Positions 17,563 to 26,685 of a stretch of DNA of 64,000 nt are shown piece after piece. The stretch is from positions 236,822 through 300,821 of the forward strand of contig CAVUCH010000017.1 in the NCBI GenBank assembly GCA_963739995.1, written 5' to 3'. Origin of the DNA: CAVUCH01 sp963739995 (lineage in GTDB: Bacteria; Acidobacteriota; Vicinamibacteria; Vicinamibacterales; JAENWD01). Under the pieces are notes generated by a model. That model saw nothing but the letters and a program-made list of their open reading frames with translations. It made no database searches and was not told the DNA's origin. Each line of letters starts with the position of its first letter. Within the stretch, counting starts at the first letter, position 1. The translations under genes were made by a program, and so were the position numbers.

Positions 17563-19137
17563 GAAGGTTCGAAGGCTGAGCAGGAAGGCGATGACGGCCT
17601 CCTGGTCGGTCGCCGACCCCTTCACGAACGCATCACGTGCGTCCTGCGCCTCGCTGCGGCCAGCGGCACCCACGGGCGGAGGCGCATCTTCCCCGTGCAG
17701 GAGGATGGCCTCACGCAGCGTGCCCGCGCGGTTGTCGTGCAGCCACGGACCGGTGTTCCCGACACCCCAGAGTTCAGCGGTAAGAAACTGGTCCGCGGGG
17801 ATCATGACGGGCGTCCCGTTGTACTTGAGCGGCTCGAGGTCGGGCCCACTCGACTCGCTCGGCCCTGCAGGGTCGGCGAGCACCCGGCCCATCGCGTGAC
17901 GCTTCAGGTCTCCATAGAGACGGATCACCGCCCCGCCGCCGGGAGCTTCCTCGGCGCGGGGAGCCTGCGCATCCTTCAGGACATCGAACGCGAACGGCCG
18001 CTTCGGGTCGTAGTCCTTGTCGAGCGCTGCCAGCGCGGCGTCGTAGTAATGGCCGTTGCCGCGGAGGGTAGGCTCTTCGAACCGGGTGTTGGCCAGCCGC
18101 ATCTCGGGCGTGTGGCAGCTTGCGCACCCCGCCGCGTCGAACGCCTTCCGGCCAGCCTCCACGCGTGACACGTCGTCGGCGCCGGGCGCTGCGACGAAAC
18201 CCAGGGACGCCAGGCGTGCCAGCGCTGTCGGCGTTTCCTGTGCCGCGGTGTACACCGTCATCGCCGTGATGTCGCCGACGGAGAGCTCGCGGCCGACGCC
18301 GTCCCCGTCCACGTCGGGGTGCGTGCCGGCACCGGACTTCTTCCACACGAGCTCATCGCCGATCATCCCCATGCCGCCGGCGGCGGCGCCCAGCGTAATG
18401 TTCCGTACCATGGGCGCGTCGCCTTTCCACCCCATCGGCCGGACCACGAGATCGGGATCGACGCCCAGAACTGTGGATGTATCGAAGTCGACCTGCCCAT
18501 CGGGCCGCGCGGTTGCGGCGATGACGCCGAAGGAGGTGCCTTTCGAGGTCAGATCGCGGACCGCTGGCATCCCGGGCGCCGCCTTGGCGGCGGATGCCGC
18601 GGCGGCACGGATAGCCTGCAGCTCCTCTGTCATTTCCTGCGCGAGCAGCTGCAGGATGCCGTTGCCGAACAGCGAGGTGACGGATCGAACGTTGACCTCG
18701 GTCGTGCCCTTCTTGTCGCGCGCGACGCTGCTGTGCGCCAGGCCGGCCGACGCGGCAAACGGTACCGCGTGGCACTCGCCGCATCCCTGCGATCCCGGCC
18801 CTCGTGGGCCGGGCGGTGCAAAGCGCGACACTTTGGAGCCGTCCTTCCGGACCGCGCTGCCGACGCCGTCGAGGCCGTTGAACGCGGCATGGAACAGCGC
18901 GTCGCCGGTCGCGAACATGCGCTCGAACGTGAAGGCGCCCGCGGCGATCTCCGCCGACTCCACGTGAGAGGGCAACGGAAATGCCGGCGCCTCTTTCAAC
19001 ACAACCGCTGGCAGCTTCGCTGTGTCGCGCTGCACCTGCGCTGCAGCTTGGGGCGCCGTCTGCGCGGCCGCCGTGAGCAACGCCACCGTCAAGCTGCCCG
19101 CAGCGCCAACGGTCACGATCCCTCGCACCCGCATCAT
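17545..19137 (-). CDS. Di-haem oxidoreductase / peroxidase-like cytochrome c
   Basis: A 530-residue exported protein (hydrophobic N-terminus GAAGSLTVALLTAAAQTAPQ) with two haem c sites: CGECH at residues 119-123 and CASCH near 336. This matches the di-haem oxidoreductase family once called thiol oxidoreductase (DUF1111-like), related to bacterial di-haem peroxidases. Other family segments are FNGLDGVGS, TSLFGNGILQ, GRFGWK-like DLVVRPMGWKGD, and near the end LTAELWGVGNTGPWLHDNRAGTLREAILLHG. It acts in the periplasm; the substrate is unknown, with hydrogen peroxide reduction or a donor role in respiration possible. It ends inside the polyferredoxin gene on the other strand. Divergent from the YdcF gene, with 190 bases between starts. 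Confidence 0.88.
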   Translation of the reverse strand: MMRVRGIVTVGAAGSLTVALLTAAAQTAPQAAAQVQRDTAKLPAVVLKEAPAFPLPSHVESAEIAAGAFTFERMFATGDALFHAAFNGLDGVGSAVRKDGSKVSRFAPPGPRGPGSQGCGECHAVPFAASAGLAHSSVARDKKGTTEVNVRSVTSLFGNGILQLLAQEMTEELQAIRAAAASAAKAAPGMPAVRDLTSKGTSFGVIAATARPDGQVDFDTSTVLGVDPDLVVRPMGWKGDAPMVRNITLGAAAGGMGMIGDELVWKKSGAGTHPDVDGDGVGRELSVGDITAMTVYTAAQETPTALARLASLGFVAAPGADDVSRVEAGRKAFDAAGCASCHTPEMRLANTRFEEPTLRGNGHYYDAALAALDKDYDPKRPFAFDVLKDAQAPRAEEAPGGGAVIRLYGDLKRHAMGRVLADPAGPSESSGPDLEPLKYNGTPVMIPADQFLTAELWGVGNTGPWLHDNRAGTLREAILLHGEDAPPPVGAAGRSEAQDARDAFVKGSATDQEAVIAFLLSLRTFSPEHR

Positions 19138-19327
19138 CGGGTTCCCTTCTGGTGAGTGTCAGGTGGAGCGGCTACTTCTTGTTCTACCGGGAGAAGAAGA
19201 GGCCAACTCGCATGCTCTGAGAAGAACGCAGTGTAGCATCACACCGTGTTCACGCGGACAGGCTGTGGAGAGGGCACGGCGATGATGACCGGGCGCTTCG
19301 GCCCCGGCGCTACACTGAGGTCTGACC

Positions 19328-20041
19328 ATGCCCGACGACAATACCCTCACCCTCGCCGAAATCGTCTGGGACTACCACCAGCTCCATCACGACATCTCGA
19401 CCGCTGACGCCATCCTCGTCCTCTGCAGCCACGACACGATCGTCGCCAAACGAGGGGCGGAGCTGTTCCTCGAGGACCGCGCACCACTCCTGATCTTCTC
19501 AGGAGGCAGCGGCGCGATCACGGGACGCCTCTGGAAGGAGCCCGAAGCCGACCTCTTCGCCCGGGTGGCGCTCGATCTCGGCGTGCCCGCCGATCGCATG
19601 CTCATCGAGAGCCGCTCGACCAACACGGGTGAGAACGTGCGGTTCACCCGTGACCTGCTGAAGGCACGCGGGCTCGATCCACGGTCGTTCATCCTCGTGC
19701 AGAAACCGTACATGGAACGACGGGCGTTCGCGACGTTCCGGATGCTCTGGCCCGACGTGCCGGTGCAGGTCACGTCGCCGCGAATCGGCTTCCGCGAGTA
19801 CCTCGCCCGCTACGCGCACGACACGCTGACGCCGGACGACGTGATCAGCATCATGGTTGGAGACCTTCAGCGGATTCGGTTGTACCCGGCCAAAGGATTT
19901 CAGATCCCGCAGGTGATCCCTGAACGTGTGTGGGCGGCGTACGAGGCATTGGCCGCAGCCGGGTACGACCGGCACCTCGTCAGAGCCGGGCAGGAGACGG
20001 GTGTGGGCGCCGTCACCGTCCCGAAGCCGTCATCGCAATGA
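19328..20041 (+). CDS. YdcF family protein (DUF218)
   Basis: A 237-residue soluble protein of the YdcF/DUF218 family: ADAILVLCSHDTIVAKRGAELFL (first strand and helix), LIFSGGSGA, LFARVALDLGVPADRMLIESRSTNTGENVRF, and FILVQKPYMERRAFATFRM. These are the conserved segments around the putative ligand pocket. The family is linked to envelope metabolism or to nucleotide and SAM binding; no signal peptide or membrane helix is present here, so this copy is cytoplasmic. Its stop overlaps the start of the DUF3891 gene (ATGA at 20038-20041), so the two proteins are coupled and may share a job. Confidence 0.88.
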   Translation: MPDDNTLTLAEIVWDYHQLHHDISTADAILVLCSHDTIVAKRGAELFLEDRAPLLIFSGGSGAITGRLWKEPEADLFARVALDLGVPADRMLIESRSTNTGENVRFTRDLLKARGLDPRSFILVQKPYMERRAFATFRMLWPDVPVQVTSPRIGFREYLARYAHDTLTPDDVISIMVGDLQRIRLYPAKGFQIPQVIPERVWAAYEALAAAGYDRHLVRAGQETGVGAVTVPKPSSQ

Positions 20042-20760
20042 TCATCCGGCCCAGCGGGTCCACCCGGATCCTCACCACCCAGCCCGATCACGCCGCGCTC
20101 GCCGGCCGGATCATGCAGCACTGGATCGCCGACGGCTTTCCGGAGTCGCCGCGCCGCCGCGAAATTCTCAGTGCGGTAGCCGAGCACGACAATGGATGGC
20201 GCGAGGTCGATGCCGCACCCCTCGTCGATCCAGCGACCGGAGATCTCCTCGATTTCATCCACGCGCCAGACGAGGTGCGGCAGGGAGTATGGCCGCGCGG
20301 CGTCAATCGGCTGGCGCACACGCCATATGCTGCCGCGCTCGTCGCGCAGCACGCGCTCGAAATCTACGCGCGCTACCGGACTGATCCTGCGTGGCAGCCG
20401 TTCTTCGCCGGGATGGAAGCGACCCGGCACAGGCACCTGCACCGGGCCTCCGTCGGGCTCGACGAGCTGCAGCGTGATTATCTCTTCGTCCGCGCTGGCG
20501 ACCTGATCTCGCTGACGTTCTGCAACGGCTGGCGAGACGAGCAGGTCATCGGCGGGCGGTATCTCGTCCGGCTGGACGGGGACGAGCTCCTCGTCACGCC
20601 GGATCCCTTCGCGGGCAGGATCGTTCGCCTGGCCATTGCCGGTATGGAGGTGTCCACACCGCCATTCTCCACGGTGAGTGACGCGCACGAGGCCTTCCGG
20701 CGAGCGAGACAGGTGCAGCTGCGGGGCACTCTGCGCGGTCGTACTGTAAAGAGCTCGTGA
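20038..20760 (+). CDS. DUF3891 family protein
   Basis: A 240-residue protein beginning at the ATG at 20038 that overlaps the YdcF stop. It matches the uncharacterised DUF3891 family: TTQPDHAALAGRIMQHW, ILSAVAEHDNGWREVDAAPLVDP, then PTGDLLDF-like ATGDLLDFIHAP, an all-helical middle with HTPYAAALVAQHALEIYARY, and DLISLTFCNGW. The histidine-rich N-terminal half (QPDHAAL, AEHDNGW, VAQHA) recalls HD-type metal-binding helical proteins, so a metal-dependent hydrolase is conceivable; this is inference. The coupling to YdcF gives the only functional hint. Confidence 0.82.
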   Translation: MIIRPSGSTRILTTQPDHAALAGRIMQHWIADGFPESPRRREILSAVAEHDNGWREVDAAPLVDPATGDLLDFIHAPDEVRQGVWPRGVNRLAHTPYAAALVAQHALEIYARYRTDPAWQPFFAGMEATRHRHLHRASVGLDELQRDYLFVRAGDLISLTFCNGWRDEQVIGGRYLVRLDGDELLVTPDPFAGRIVRLAIAGMEVSTPPFSTVSDAHEAFRRARQVQLRGTLRGRTVKSS

Positions 20761-20865
20761 GGGAACGCCGACCAGGACGTTGCACGCCGGCTGGGCGTCG
20801 GGAAACTTCTGTTCCGCCGGCTCGTAGAGAGGGGACAGGGAACGTGACCTCCCGGAGGACTGATT

Positions 20866-21486
20866 GTGCGAAGCATTTCCGCCGCAATCGCGGCCACGCT
20901 GCTCGTGATCGGGAGCGTGGCGGCCCAATCGCCGGCGCCGGTCGCCAGGGAGACGCCACCCCCGCAGGTCGAAAAGAGATTCGCCCCTGGCGGCTCCATC
21001 TACATGGATCTCTCGGCCGGCGGCTACGTCATCGAGGGCACGCCTGACCCGAGCATCCGGATCCGCTGGAGCACCCGCGATGCGGCGGACGCCGGATCCG
21101 TGCGCGCCACTGCTGATGTGCAGGGGACCGACGCGCGAATCACGATCGCCGGGCCGAAGAACGGGTTCAGTGCCCACGTCGAGGTGCCCGTGCGCTCGCA
21201 TGTCTCCGTGTCGCTCAGCGCCGGCGACCTCACGCTCGGCGGGGTCGTCGGCGACAAGGACGTCTCCGCCTGGGCGGGCAAGATCGACGTGCGGGTGCCC
21301 GACCGCGATGACTACTACTCCGTGCGCGCCTCCGTGACGGCGGGCGAGATCCGGGCAGAGCCGTTCAACGTCCACAAGGGCGGCGTGTTCCGGTCCTTCT
21401 GGTGGGAGGGCAAGGGCCGGCACTCGCTGCGGGTGCGCCTCACGGCAGGCGACGTGATCCTCCAAGGCGACCGCGACCAGAAGTAG
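20866..21486 (+). CDS. Exported DUF4097-like beta-helical protein
   Basis: A 206-residue protein started at GTG 20866, set by a strong GGAGG at 20854-20858 seven bases upstream. It has a signal peptide (AAIAATLLVIGSVAAQSPAP) and then short repeated beta strands typical of DUF4097-type putative adhesins: GSIYMDLSAGGYVIEG, VPVRSHVSVSLSAGDLTLGGVVGDKDVSAWAGKIDVRVP, ASVTAGEIRAEPF and LTAGDVILQGD. The recurring SAGD/AGKI/TAGE turns fit a right-handed beta-helix-like stack. It probably sits in the periplasm or at the cell surface; function is unknown. It precedes the TonB receptor by 105 bases, in the same direction. Confidence 0.75.
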   Translation: MRSISAAIAATLLVIGSVAAQSPAPVARETPPPQVEKRFAPGGSIYMDLSAGGYVIEGTPDPSIRIRWSTRDAADAGSVRATADVQGTDARITIAGPKNGFSAHVEVPVRSHVSVSLSAGDLTLGGVVGDKDVSAWAGKIDVRVPDRDDYYSVRASVTAGEIRAEPFNVHKGGVFRSFWWEGKGRHSLRVRLTAGDVILQGDRDQK

Positions 21487-21591
21487 GCGATCCGCTCCGA
21501 CGACTTCCTGTCGTTTTCCCGTTGACGCACGGCCTCGCGCCTGCGAAGCTCCGACAACGTAGCGCCGCGTGGTCGGCGACGGAGGACGTGC

Positions 21592-24531
21592 ATGCAATCA
21601 CTCATCGTGCGGTTGGTGTTGATCCTGTTCGCGCTGGCGTATGCCGCGTCACCCGAGGCCTGGGCACAGTCGCAGGCGACGACGGGTGTGATCGAGGGCA
21701 CCGTGTCAGACCCGTCGGGAGGCCGGCTGCCCGGCGCCACCGTGACATTGCTCAACACCGGCACGAACTTCGCGCGTGAGCTGACGACCGACGCGGACGG
21801 CCGCTTCAGGGGCCTGCTGCTGCCGCTCGGCACGTACACGCTGCGCGTATCCCTGGCGGGCTTCTCCACGTACATCCAAGAGGGAATCGAGCTCGCTGTC
21901 GGCCAGACCGCCAACATCCCCGTGGTCCTGCAGGTCGGGGGACTCGAGCAGAGCGTCACGGTGCGCGCCGACTCGCCCGTGGTCGAAACCACCAGGGCCG
22001 AGCAGTCGACGCTCATCGGTCAGCAGGCGATCGCCGGGCTGCCGAACAACGGCCGCAACTTTCTCAGCTACATGCAGCTCACCCCCGGCGTCACCATCGT
22101 GCAAGGGCCTGATGGGGACGAGATCAGCGTGAACGGGCAGAAGGGCATCACCAACAACGTCTCCGTGGACGGCGCCGACTTCAACAACCCGTTCTTCGGT
22201 GAGCAGCGTGGCGGGCAGCGCCCCGCGTTCACATTCAACCAGGACGCCATCAAGGAGATGGTTGTCGTGGCGGATGGAGCCGCGCCGGAGTTCGGCCGCA
22301 GCGGATCCGGCTTCGTCAACGTGGTCACCAAGTCGGGCACCAACGATCTGAGCGGCACGGCACACGTGTTTGCGAAAGCGGACGCGTTGTCCACGAAGAA
22401 CGCCGAAGGCGAGAAGTTCCCGTTCGATCAGCAGCAGTTCGGCGCTACGGCGGGCGGACCGCTGCGACAGAACAAGCTGTTCTACTTCCTGGCGTACGAT
22501 CATCAGCAGTTCAACCAGACCAAGCAGCTGGACGCCTCGCGTATCGAGCCACGGGTCGTCGCGTTGTTCGAATCGCTTGGCAGCCCTGACGAGAACGGCT
22601 CGATCGATCGCACCAACGACGCGCGCGTGTTCCTGGGGAAGGTCGACGCGCAGCTCAATGACGCGAATTTGCTGACGCTCCGCTACAACTACACCTGGAG
22701 CGAGCAGCAGAACGGCACGTTCGACGTGGACTCCTGGGGCCGCAGCGCGAACGCGGTGGAGCGCGGCTTCTCGAATGCCGGCTCGGGGTCGATACAGACC
22801 ACGCTCTCGAGCACGATGCTGAACGAGTTCCGGTTTCAGTTCGCCCGCGAGGATCGGCCGCGTCCTTACGACGGGCCGAACGTCAACGGACAGTCGCGCC
22901 CGTTCCCCGACACCGCGTTCGACTTCGTCAGCGGCTACCGCTTCGGGATGCCGTTCTTCATCCCGGTCGACTACTACGACACGCGCATCCAGTTCGTGGA
23001 GAACCTGTCGTGGCTCAAGGGCCGGCACACGCTCAAAGCGGGCTTCGAGTACAACCGGGTCAACTCGTCGCAGACCTTCATCGGCTTTGCGAACGGCCGG
23101 TATATTTTCGGCAGCACGGACGGGTTCCTCAACTACGCGCGCTTCGGTCCGCAGTACGTGGAGTGCTCGAACGGCGCGACGAGCACCTCGGGCCAGTGCC
23201 CCGGCGGCACCAGCATCACCGGCCCGCTGCTGCTCTTCCTGCAGCAGGCGGGCGTCGGCGGGCTGAGCGTCGAGGAGGCGGGCACACAGGACATCCCGCA
23301 GACCGAGCCGGCGTTCTTCGTGCAGGACAAGTGGCAGCCGACGGGCAACCTGACGGTCAGCTACGGCATCCGATGGGAGGCCCAGCTGCAGCCGGACATG
23401 ATCACGCCGCGCGACCAGCTGTTCTACCGGGAGTTCCTCGACAACCCGGCGTTCCCGTCTGACGGCACGATCCCGTCCGACACAGGGATGTGGCAGCCCC
23501 GTCTGGGCATCTCGTGGGATCCGGCCGCTGACGGGAAACAGGTCGTGCGCGCGAGTGCGGGGATGTACTACTCGCGCGTCCCGGGCCTCAGCCTCGCGAG
23601 CACGCGCTCGACCGATGGCACCCGGGGCCAGACGCTGTTCCGCGCGAGCTTCCTGAACGAGTTCGGCGTCACTCCGCCCGCCTGGCCGAACCTGATCCCG
23701 CAGGACGAGATTTCCAGTCCGGATCATCCCGACGTGTTTGTGTTCGACAAGAATTTCCGGAATCCCCGCACCTATTCCGGCACCATCAGCTACGAGCGGC
23801 AGCTCGTCGAGAACCTGTCCGCGTTCGCCACGTTCACCCACTCCAAGACGGTGCACGTCACGCGGTTCATCAACCGCAACGATCCGGTGTTCGGGTTGCC
23901 GTGGAGCACGGGGCTCGGGGCCGACAACACCAACGGCATCACCGTGCTCACGGTCGTCGAGAGCTCCGCCAAGGCCAAGTACGACGCGCTCACGGTGGGC
24001 ATGAACAAGCGCTATGCGCAGAACTACCAGTTCCAGTGGAACTACACGCTCGGCCGCGACCTGTCGGACGATGACAACGAGCGGGACCCGTTCTTTTTCC
24101 GCTACGCGCGCGCCGACAATCTGGCGCCCGAGTACAACTATTCGGATCGCGATCAGCGCCACCGCTTCAACGCGTGGCTGCTCGTGACCGCGGCCGGCTT
24201 CGACATCAACAACCGCGTCTCGTCGCGCTCGGCGCAGCCGAAATCCGTCGGCAACACGCCACAGGAGCGCATCCAGCCGGACGGCACGATCCTGACGCGC
24301 AACACGCTGCGCAAGGACAACGAGTTCTTCACGTGGGACCTGCGGGTCTCGCGGCCGTTCAACGTGGGCGGCGCGTCGATCGAACCGATATTCGAGATCT
24401 TCAACATCACGAACAGCCGGAACATCCGCCGCCCCGAGGTCACCAGCCTGATCTTCAACTTCGACGGGACCGTGCAGAGCGGCCTCGGGGATCCGCGGCA
24501 GGCCCAGCTGGGACTCCGGGTGAGGTTCTGA
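21592..24531 (+). CDS. TonB-dependent receptor with carboxypeptidase-regulatory-like domain (Oar-like)
   Basis: A 979-residue outer-membrane receptor, start ATG 21592 behind a GGAGG-type site. Signal peptide to about residue 26 (YAASPEAWA), then a CarboxypepD_reg domain (about 30-110: GVIEGTVSDPSGGRLPGATVTLL, GTYTLRVSLAGF), a plug domain (about 115-240: GLPNNGRNFLSYMQLTPGV, VNGQKGITNNVSVDGADFNNPFFG, FGRSGSGFVNVVTKSGTN), and a long 22-strand barrel ending in the aromatic C-terminus RVRF needed for barrel insertion. Oar-like receptors bring large ligands across the outer membrane, often glycans or peptides; here the ligand is unknown. The M28 peptidase downstream makes a peptide substrate a fair guess. 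Confidence 0.93.
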   Translation: MQSLIVRLVLILFALAYAASPEAWAQSQATTGVIEGTVSDPSGGRLPGATVTLLNTGTNFARELTTDADGRFRGLLLPLGTYTLRVSLAGFSTYIQEGIELAVGQTANIPVVLQVGGLEQSVTVRADSPVVETTRAEQSTLIGQQAIAGLPNNGRNFLSYMQLTPGVTIVQGPDGDEISVNGQKGITNNVSVDGADFNNPFFGEQRGGQRPAFTFNQDAIKEMVVVADGAAPEFGRSGSGFVNVVTKSGTNDLSGTAHVFAKADALSTKNAEGEKFPFDQQQFGATAGGPLRQNKLFYFLAYDHQQFNQTKQLDASRIEPRVVALFESLGSPDENGSIDRTNDARVFLGKVDAQLNDANLLTLRYNYTWSEQQNGTFDVDSWGRSANAVERGFSNAGSGSIQTTLSSTMLNEFRFQFAREDRPRPYDGPNVNGQSRPFPDTAFDFVSGYRFGMPFFIPVDYYDTRIQFVENLSWLKGRHTLKAGFEYNRVNSSQTFIGFANGRYIFGSTDGFLNYARFGPQYVECSNGATSTSGQCPGGTSITGPLLLFLQQAGVGGLSVEEAGTQDIPQTEPAFFVQDKWQPTGNLTVSYGIRWEAQLQPDMITPRDQLFYREFLDNPAFPSDGTIPSDTGMWQPRLGISWDPAADGKQVVRASAGMYYSRVPGLSLASTRSTDGTRGQTLFRASFLNEFGVTPPAWPNLIPQDEISSPDHPDVFVFDKNFRNPRTYSGTISYERQLVENLSAFATFTHSKTVHVTRFINRNDPVFGLPWSTGLGADNTNGITVLTVVESSAKAKYDALTVGMNKRYAQNYQFQWNYTLGRDLSDDDNERDPFFFRYARADNLAPEYNYSDRDQRHRFNAWLLVTAAGFDINNRVSSRSAQPKSVGNTPQERIQPDGTILTRNTLRKDNEFFTWDLRVSRPFNVGGASIEPIFEIFNITNSRNIRRPEVTSLIFNFDGTVQSGLGDPRQAQLGLRVRF

Positions 24532-24532
24532 T

Positions 24533-24616
24533 TCGAGATCGGGAGGTGTTTGCGACGTTTTGCAACGCGCGACGGACTTACGTCCTGCACAAATTGCAAA
24601 CACCTCCCGATCTCGA
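24533..24616. terminator. Long perfect inverted repeat after the TonB receptor gene
   Basis: The 21 bases at 24533-24553 are perfectly inverted at 24596-24616, with a 42-base loop that holds a small ggac-ttac-gtcc hairpin. It starts two bases after the receptor stop and ends before the peptidase ribosome site. No T-run follows, so it is not a textbook intrinsic terminator; mRNA stabilisation or a mobile repeat (REP-like) is also possible. Confidence 0.6.
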
Positions 24617-24667
24617 TCTGGCGGACCTGAGTCGCCGCGAGCTCGATTCGCGCGGGAGGTTCATCAG

Positions 24668-26119
24668 ATGACGGGTGATCGGGGCTGCATCGCGGTAGCG
24701 ATCGCGGTGTGCCTGGCGGCACCTGGCGCGTTGCCCCGGACGCCCAGGGAAGCAGACGACCACGTCGACCGCATTATTGCGTTGGCGATGACTCGCGGCG
24801 GAGCCCATTCATTTCTTCAGCGCCTTACCGACTCGATCGGCGGCCGCGTCACGGGAACTCCCGAATCCAGAGCAACTGCGGAACTGTTGGTCAACTCCCT
24901 GCGCGACGCCGGTTTCGAAGACGCCCACTTCGAGGAGTACCCGATCGGGTCCCGCTGGCAGCGTGGACACGCGGTTGGTCGCGTCGTCAGCCCCGTCTCA
25001 CGATCACTGGCCGTGGGTTCCTACGGCTGGGTGCCGGGAACAAACGGCGACGTCTCTGCACCGCTCATCGATTTGGGCGCACCGGCGGACAGGGATCTCT
25101 CGATCCTTGCTGATCGGCTTCGAGGTGCGGCGGTGATAGTCGACCCGCACGCCGTGAAAGGAGCTCCGGCCCAGGTCATGCGCGCCGCTCTGGCGCGTGC
25201 GCTCGCCCGCGCCGGGGCGGCGGCCATGCTGATTCCTTCGGATAAGCCGAATCGAATGCTCTACACGTCCGCGTACGGGTTTTATCCAGGAGCCCCGCTC
25301 CCCGTGCTGTCGGTCGCAAGAGAGGACGTGCTGTTCCTGCGAAGGCTACTGGTCAGCGGGCCAGTTCGCGTCACGCTGGATGTTGCCAACGCGTTCGATG
25401 CGAGCCCTGCCCAGGAGCGCAACGTCGTCGCGGAAATCACCGGGACGACATCCGAGGAGTCGGTGCTCCTCGGTGCCCATTTCGACTCCTGGGATCCTGG
25501 CCAAGGGGCGCAGGACGATGGCGTGGGCGTGGCGGCAATCCTGGAGGCGGCGAAGATCCTGAAGTCGCTCGGCATGACGCCGCGCCGAACGATTCGCTTC
25601 GTCTTCTTCAGCGGCGAGGAACAGGGCCTTCTCGGGTCGCGAGCCTACATCGAGAGGCACCACAACGAACTCGACGCGCTGCGTGCAGTCGTGATCATGG
25701 ACTCGGGTGCGCAGACGCCGCGCGGTTTCATGATCCACGGGCGCTCGGACATCGAGGCCGCCGCGAAGACCGTCTTGGCACCGCTGTCCTCTCTCGGTGC
25801 GTCCGGAGTGACTCTCGACGCCACCTTCGACATGGATCACGGGCCATTCCTGGCGGCCGGCATCCCGGTCTTCACGCTATGGGTCCACGACGGCGAGTAC
25901 GACACGCATCACCACGCGGTGTCGGACACCTTCGACACAGTCGACCCCCGGATGCTGGCCCTCGACACGGCCGTGATGGCGGTGGCCGCCTACCGACTCG
26001 CCCAGGCTCCGCAGCCACCCGGGCCCCGATTATCGGCGTCCGAGTCGACCCATCTGCTCGAGAAGCTCGGGCTCGAATCGCTTCGTCGAGCCATCTACGA
26101 GCCCGGCGACGGGAGGTGA
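24668..26119 (+). CDS. M28 family zinc metallopeptidase, exported
   Basis: A 483-residue aminopeptidase-type enzyme; the ATG at 24668 is chosen for the GGGAGG at 24654-24659 and a signal peptide (CIAVAIAVCLAAPGALP). An inserted PA-like region lies around residues 110-240. The metal site follows the M28 pattern: LLGAHFDSWDPGQGAQDDGVGVAAILEAA (His and bridging Asp), FFSGEEQGLLGS (catalytic Glu plus ligand Glu), an aspartate in VVIMDSGA, and histidine in the C-terminal HHHAVSDTFDTVD. It would trim amino-terminal residues from peptides in the periplasm. It follows the TonB receptor and the long inverted repeat, and may process peptides the receptor takes up. Confidence 0.9.
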   Translation: MTGDRGCIAVAIAVCLAAPGALPRTPREADDHVDRIIALAMTRGGAHSFLQRLTDSIGGRVTGTPESRATAELLVNSLRDAGFEDAHFEEYPIGSRWQRGHAVGRVVSPVSRSLAVGSYGWVPGTNGDVSAPLIDLGAPADRDLSILADRLRGAAVIVDPHAVKGAPAQVMRAALARALARAGAAAMLIPSDKPNRMLYTSAYGFYPGAPLPVLSVAREDVLFLRRLLVSGPVRVTLDVANAFDASPAQERNVVAEITGTTSEESVLLGAHFDSWDPGQGAQDDGVGVAAILEAAKILKSLGMTPRRTIRFVFFSGEEQGLLGSRAYIERHHNELDALRAVVIMDSGAQTPRGFMIHGRSDIEAAAKTVLAPLSSLGASGVTLDATFDMDHGPFLAAGIPVFTLWVHDGEYDTHHHAVSDTFDTVDPRMLALDTAVMAVAAYRLAQAPQPPGPRLSASESTHLLEKLGLESLRRAIYEPGDGR

Positions 26120-26168
26120 AGCAACGTGGGCTTTCAGCACTTCTCGCGGCAACGTGCACCGTCCCTGC

Positions 26169-26587
26169 TTATGTCCCACAGGATGCGCCGACTTGCCGTT
26201 TCAACTCGCCGAACCAGTTCAGGATAACGTCGAGGCGGACCGGACGCCCGTCGGGCTCCGTTCGAATCAAGAGGAAGCGCTGCCCGTCCGCCGAGATCAT
26301 CCGGCGATAGACGTCACTCTCGCGTCCTCACTTTCTCCTCATCGCGCCAACGGCAGCGCCCGGCGGACTCCTGGCCTCGCTGCCGTTTCTGCATTCCGGC
26401 AGCGGGCTTCCCGTTCGAAGCGGGCGAGGCGATCGGAATCGCGCGAGAAGGCGTCAGGCAGCATTTGATCGCGACATCGCGCTGCAGCCTGGTGTCGGGG
26501 GCGCTGCAGACCTCTCAACATTCCGCCGCCGCCGAGCGTCCCAAGCACTTCGTACGGCCCGCGACGTGCCCCGACAGCCAAACCCAT
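26169..26587 (-). pseudogene. Remnant of a PknB-type Ser/Thr kinase with WD40-like tail
   Basis: Only the two ends of a large kinase gene remain. The N-terminal piece starts at ATG 26587 with VGARRGPYEVLGTLGGGGM, the glycine-rich loop of this family. It then loses frame; the next frame reads EVCSAPDTRLQRDVAIK (the conserved lysine strand), and a second shift returns to LPDAFSRDSDRLARFEREAR. After about 120 unrelated bases the C-terminal piece appears: DVYRRMISADGQRFLLIRTE and RLDVILNWFGELKR, the usual end of acidobacterial kinase-WD40 proteins, stop at 26169. About two kilobases of the gene are missing, so this is true decay rather than a sequencing error alone. Confidence 0.82.
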
Positions 26588-26685
26588 GTGTAAGGGAGTA
26601 TGCCGGCAGAGGCGGGACGCCGCTCGCACATCGCTCCGGGATTTTGTGAGATAGATTGCTTGATGGACACCCCGAGGAGCATCCC

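Noticed and set aside
21706..24603. 965-codon minus-strand frame opposite the TonB receptor
   Set aside because: An antisense shadow of a GC-rich gene; no motif, and the receptor on the plus strand is complete.
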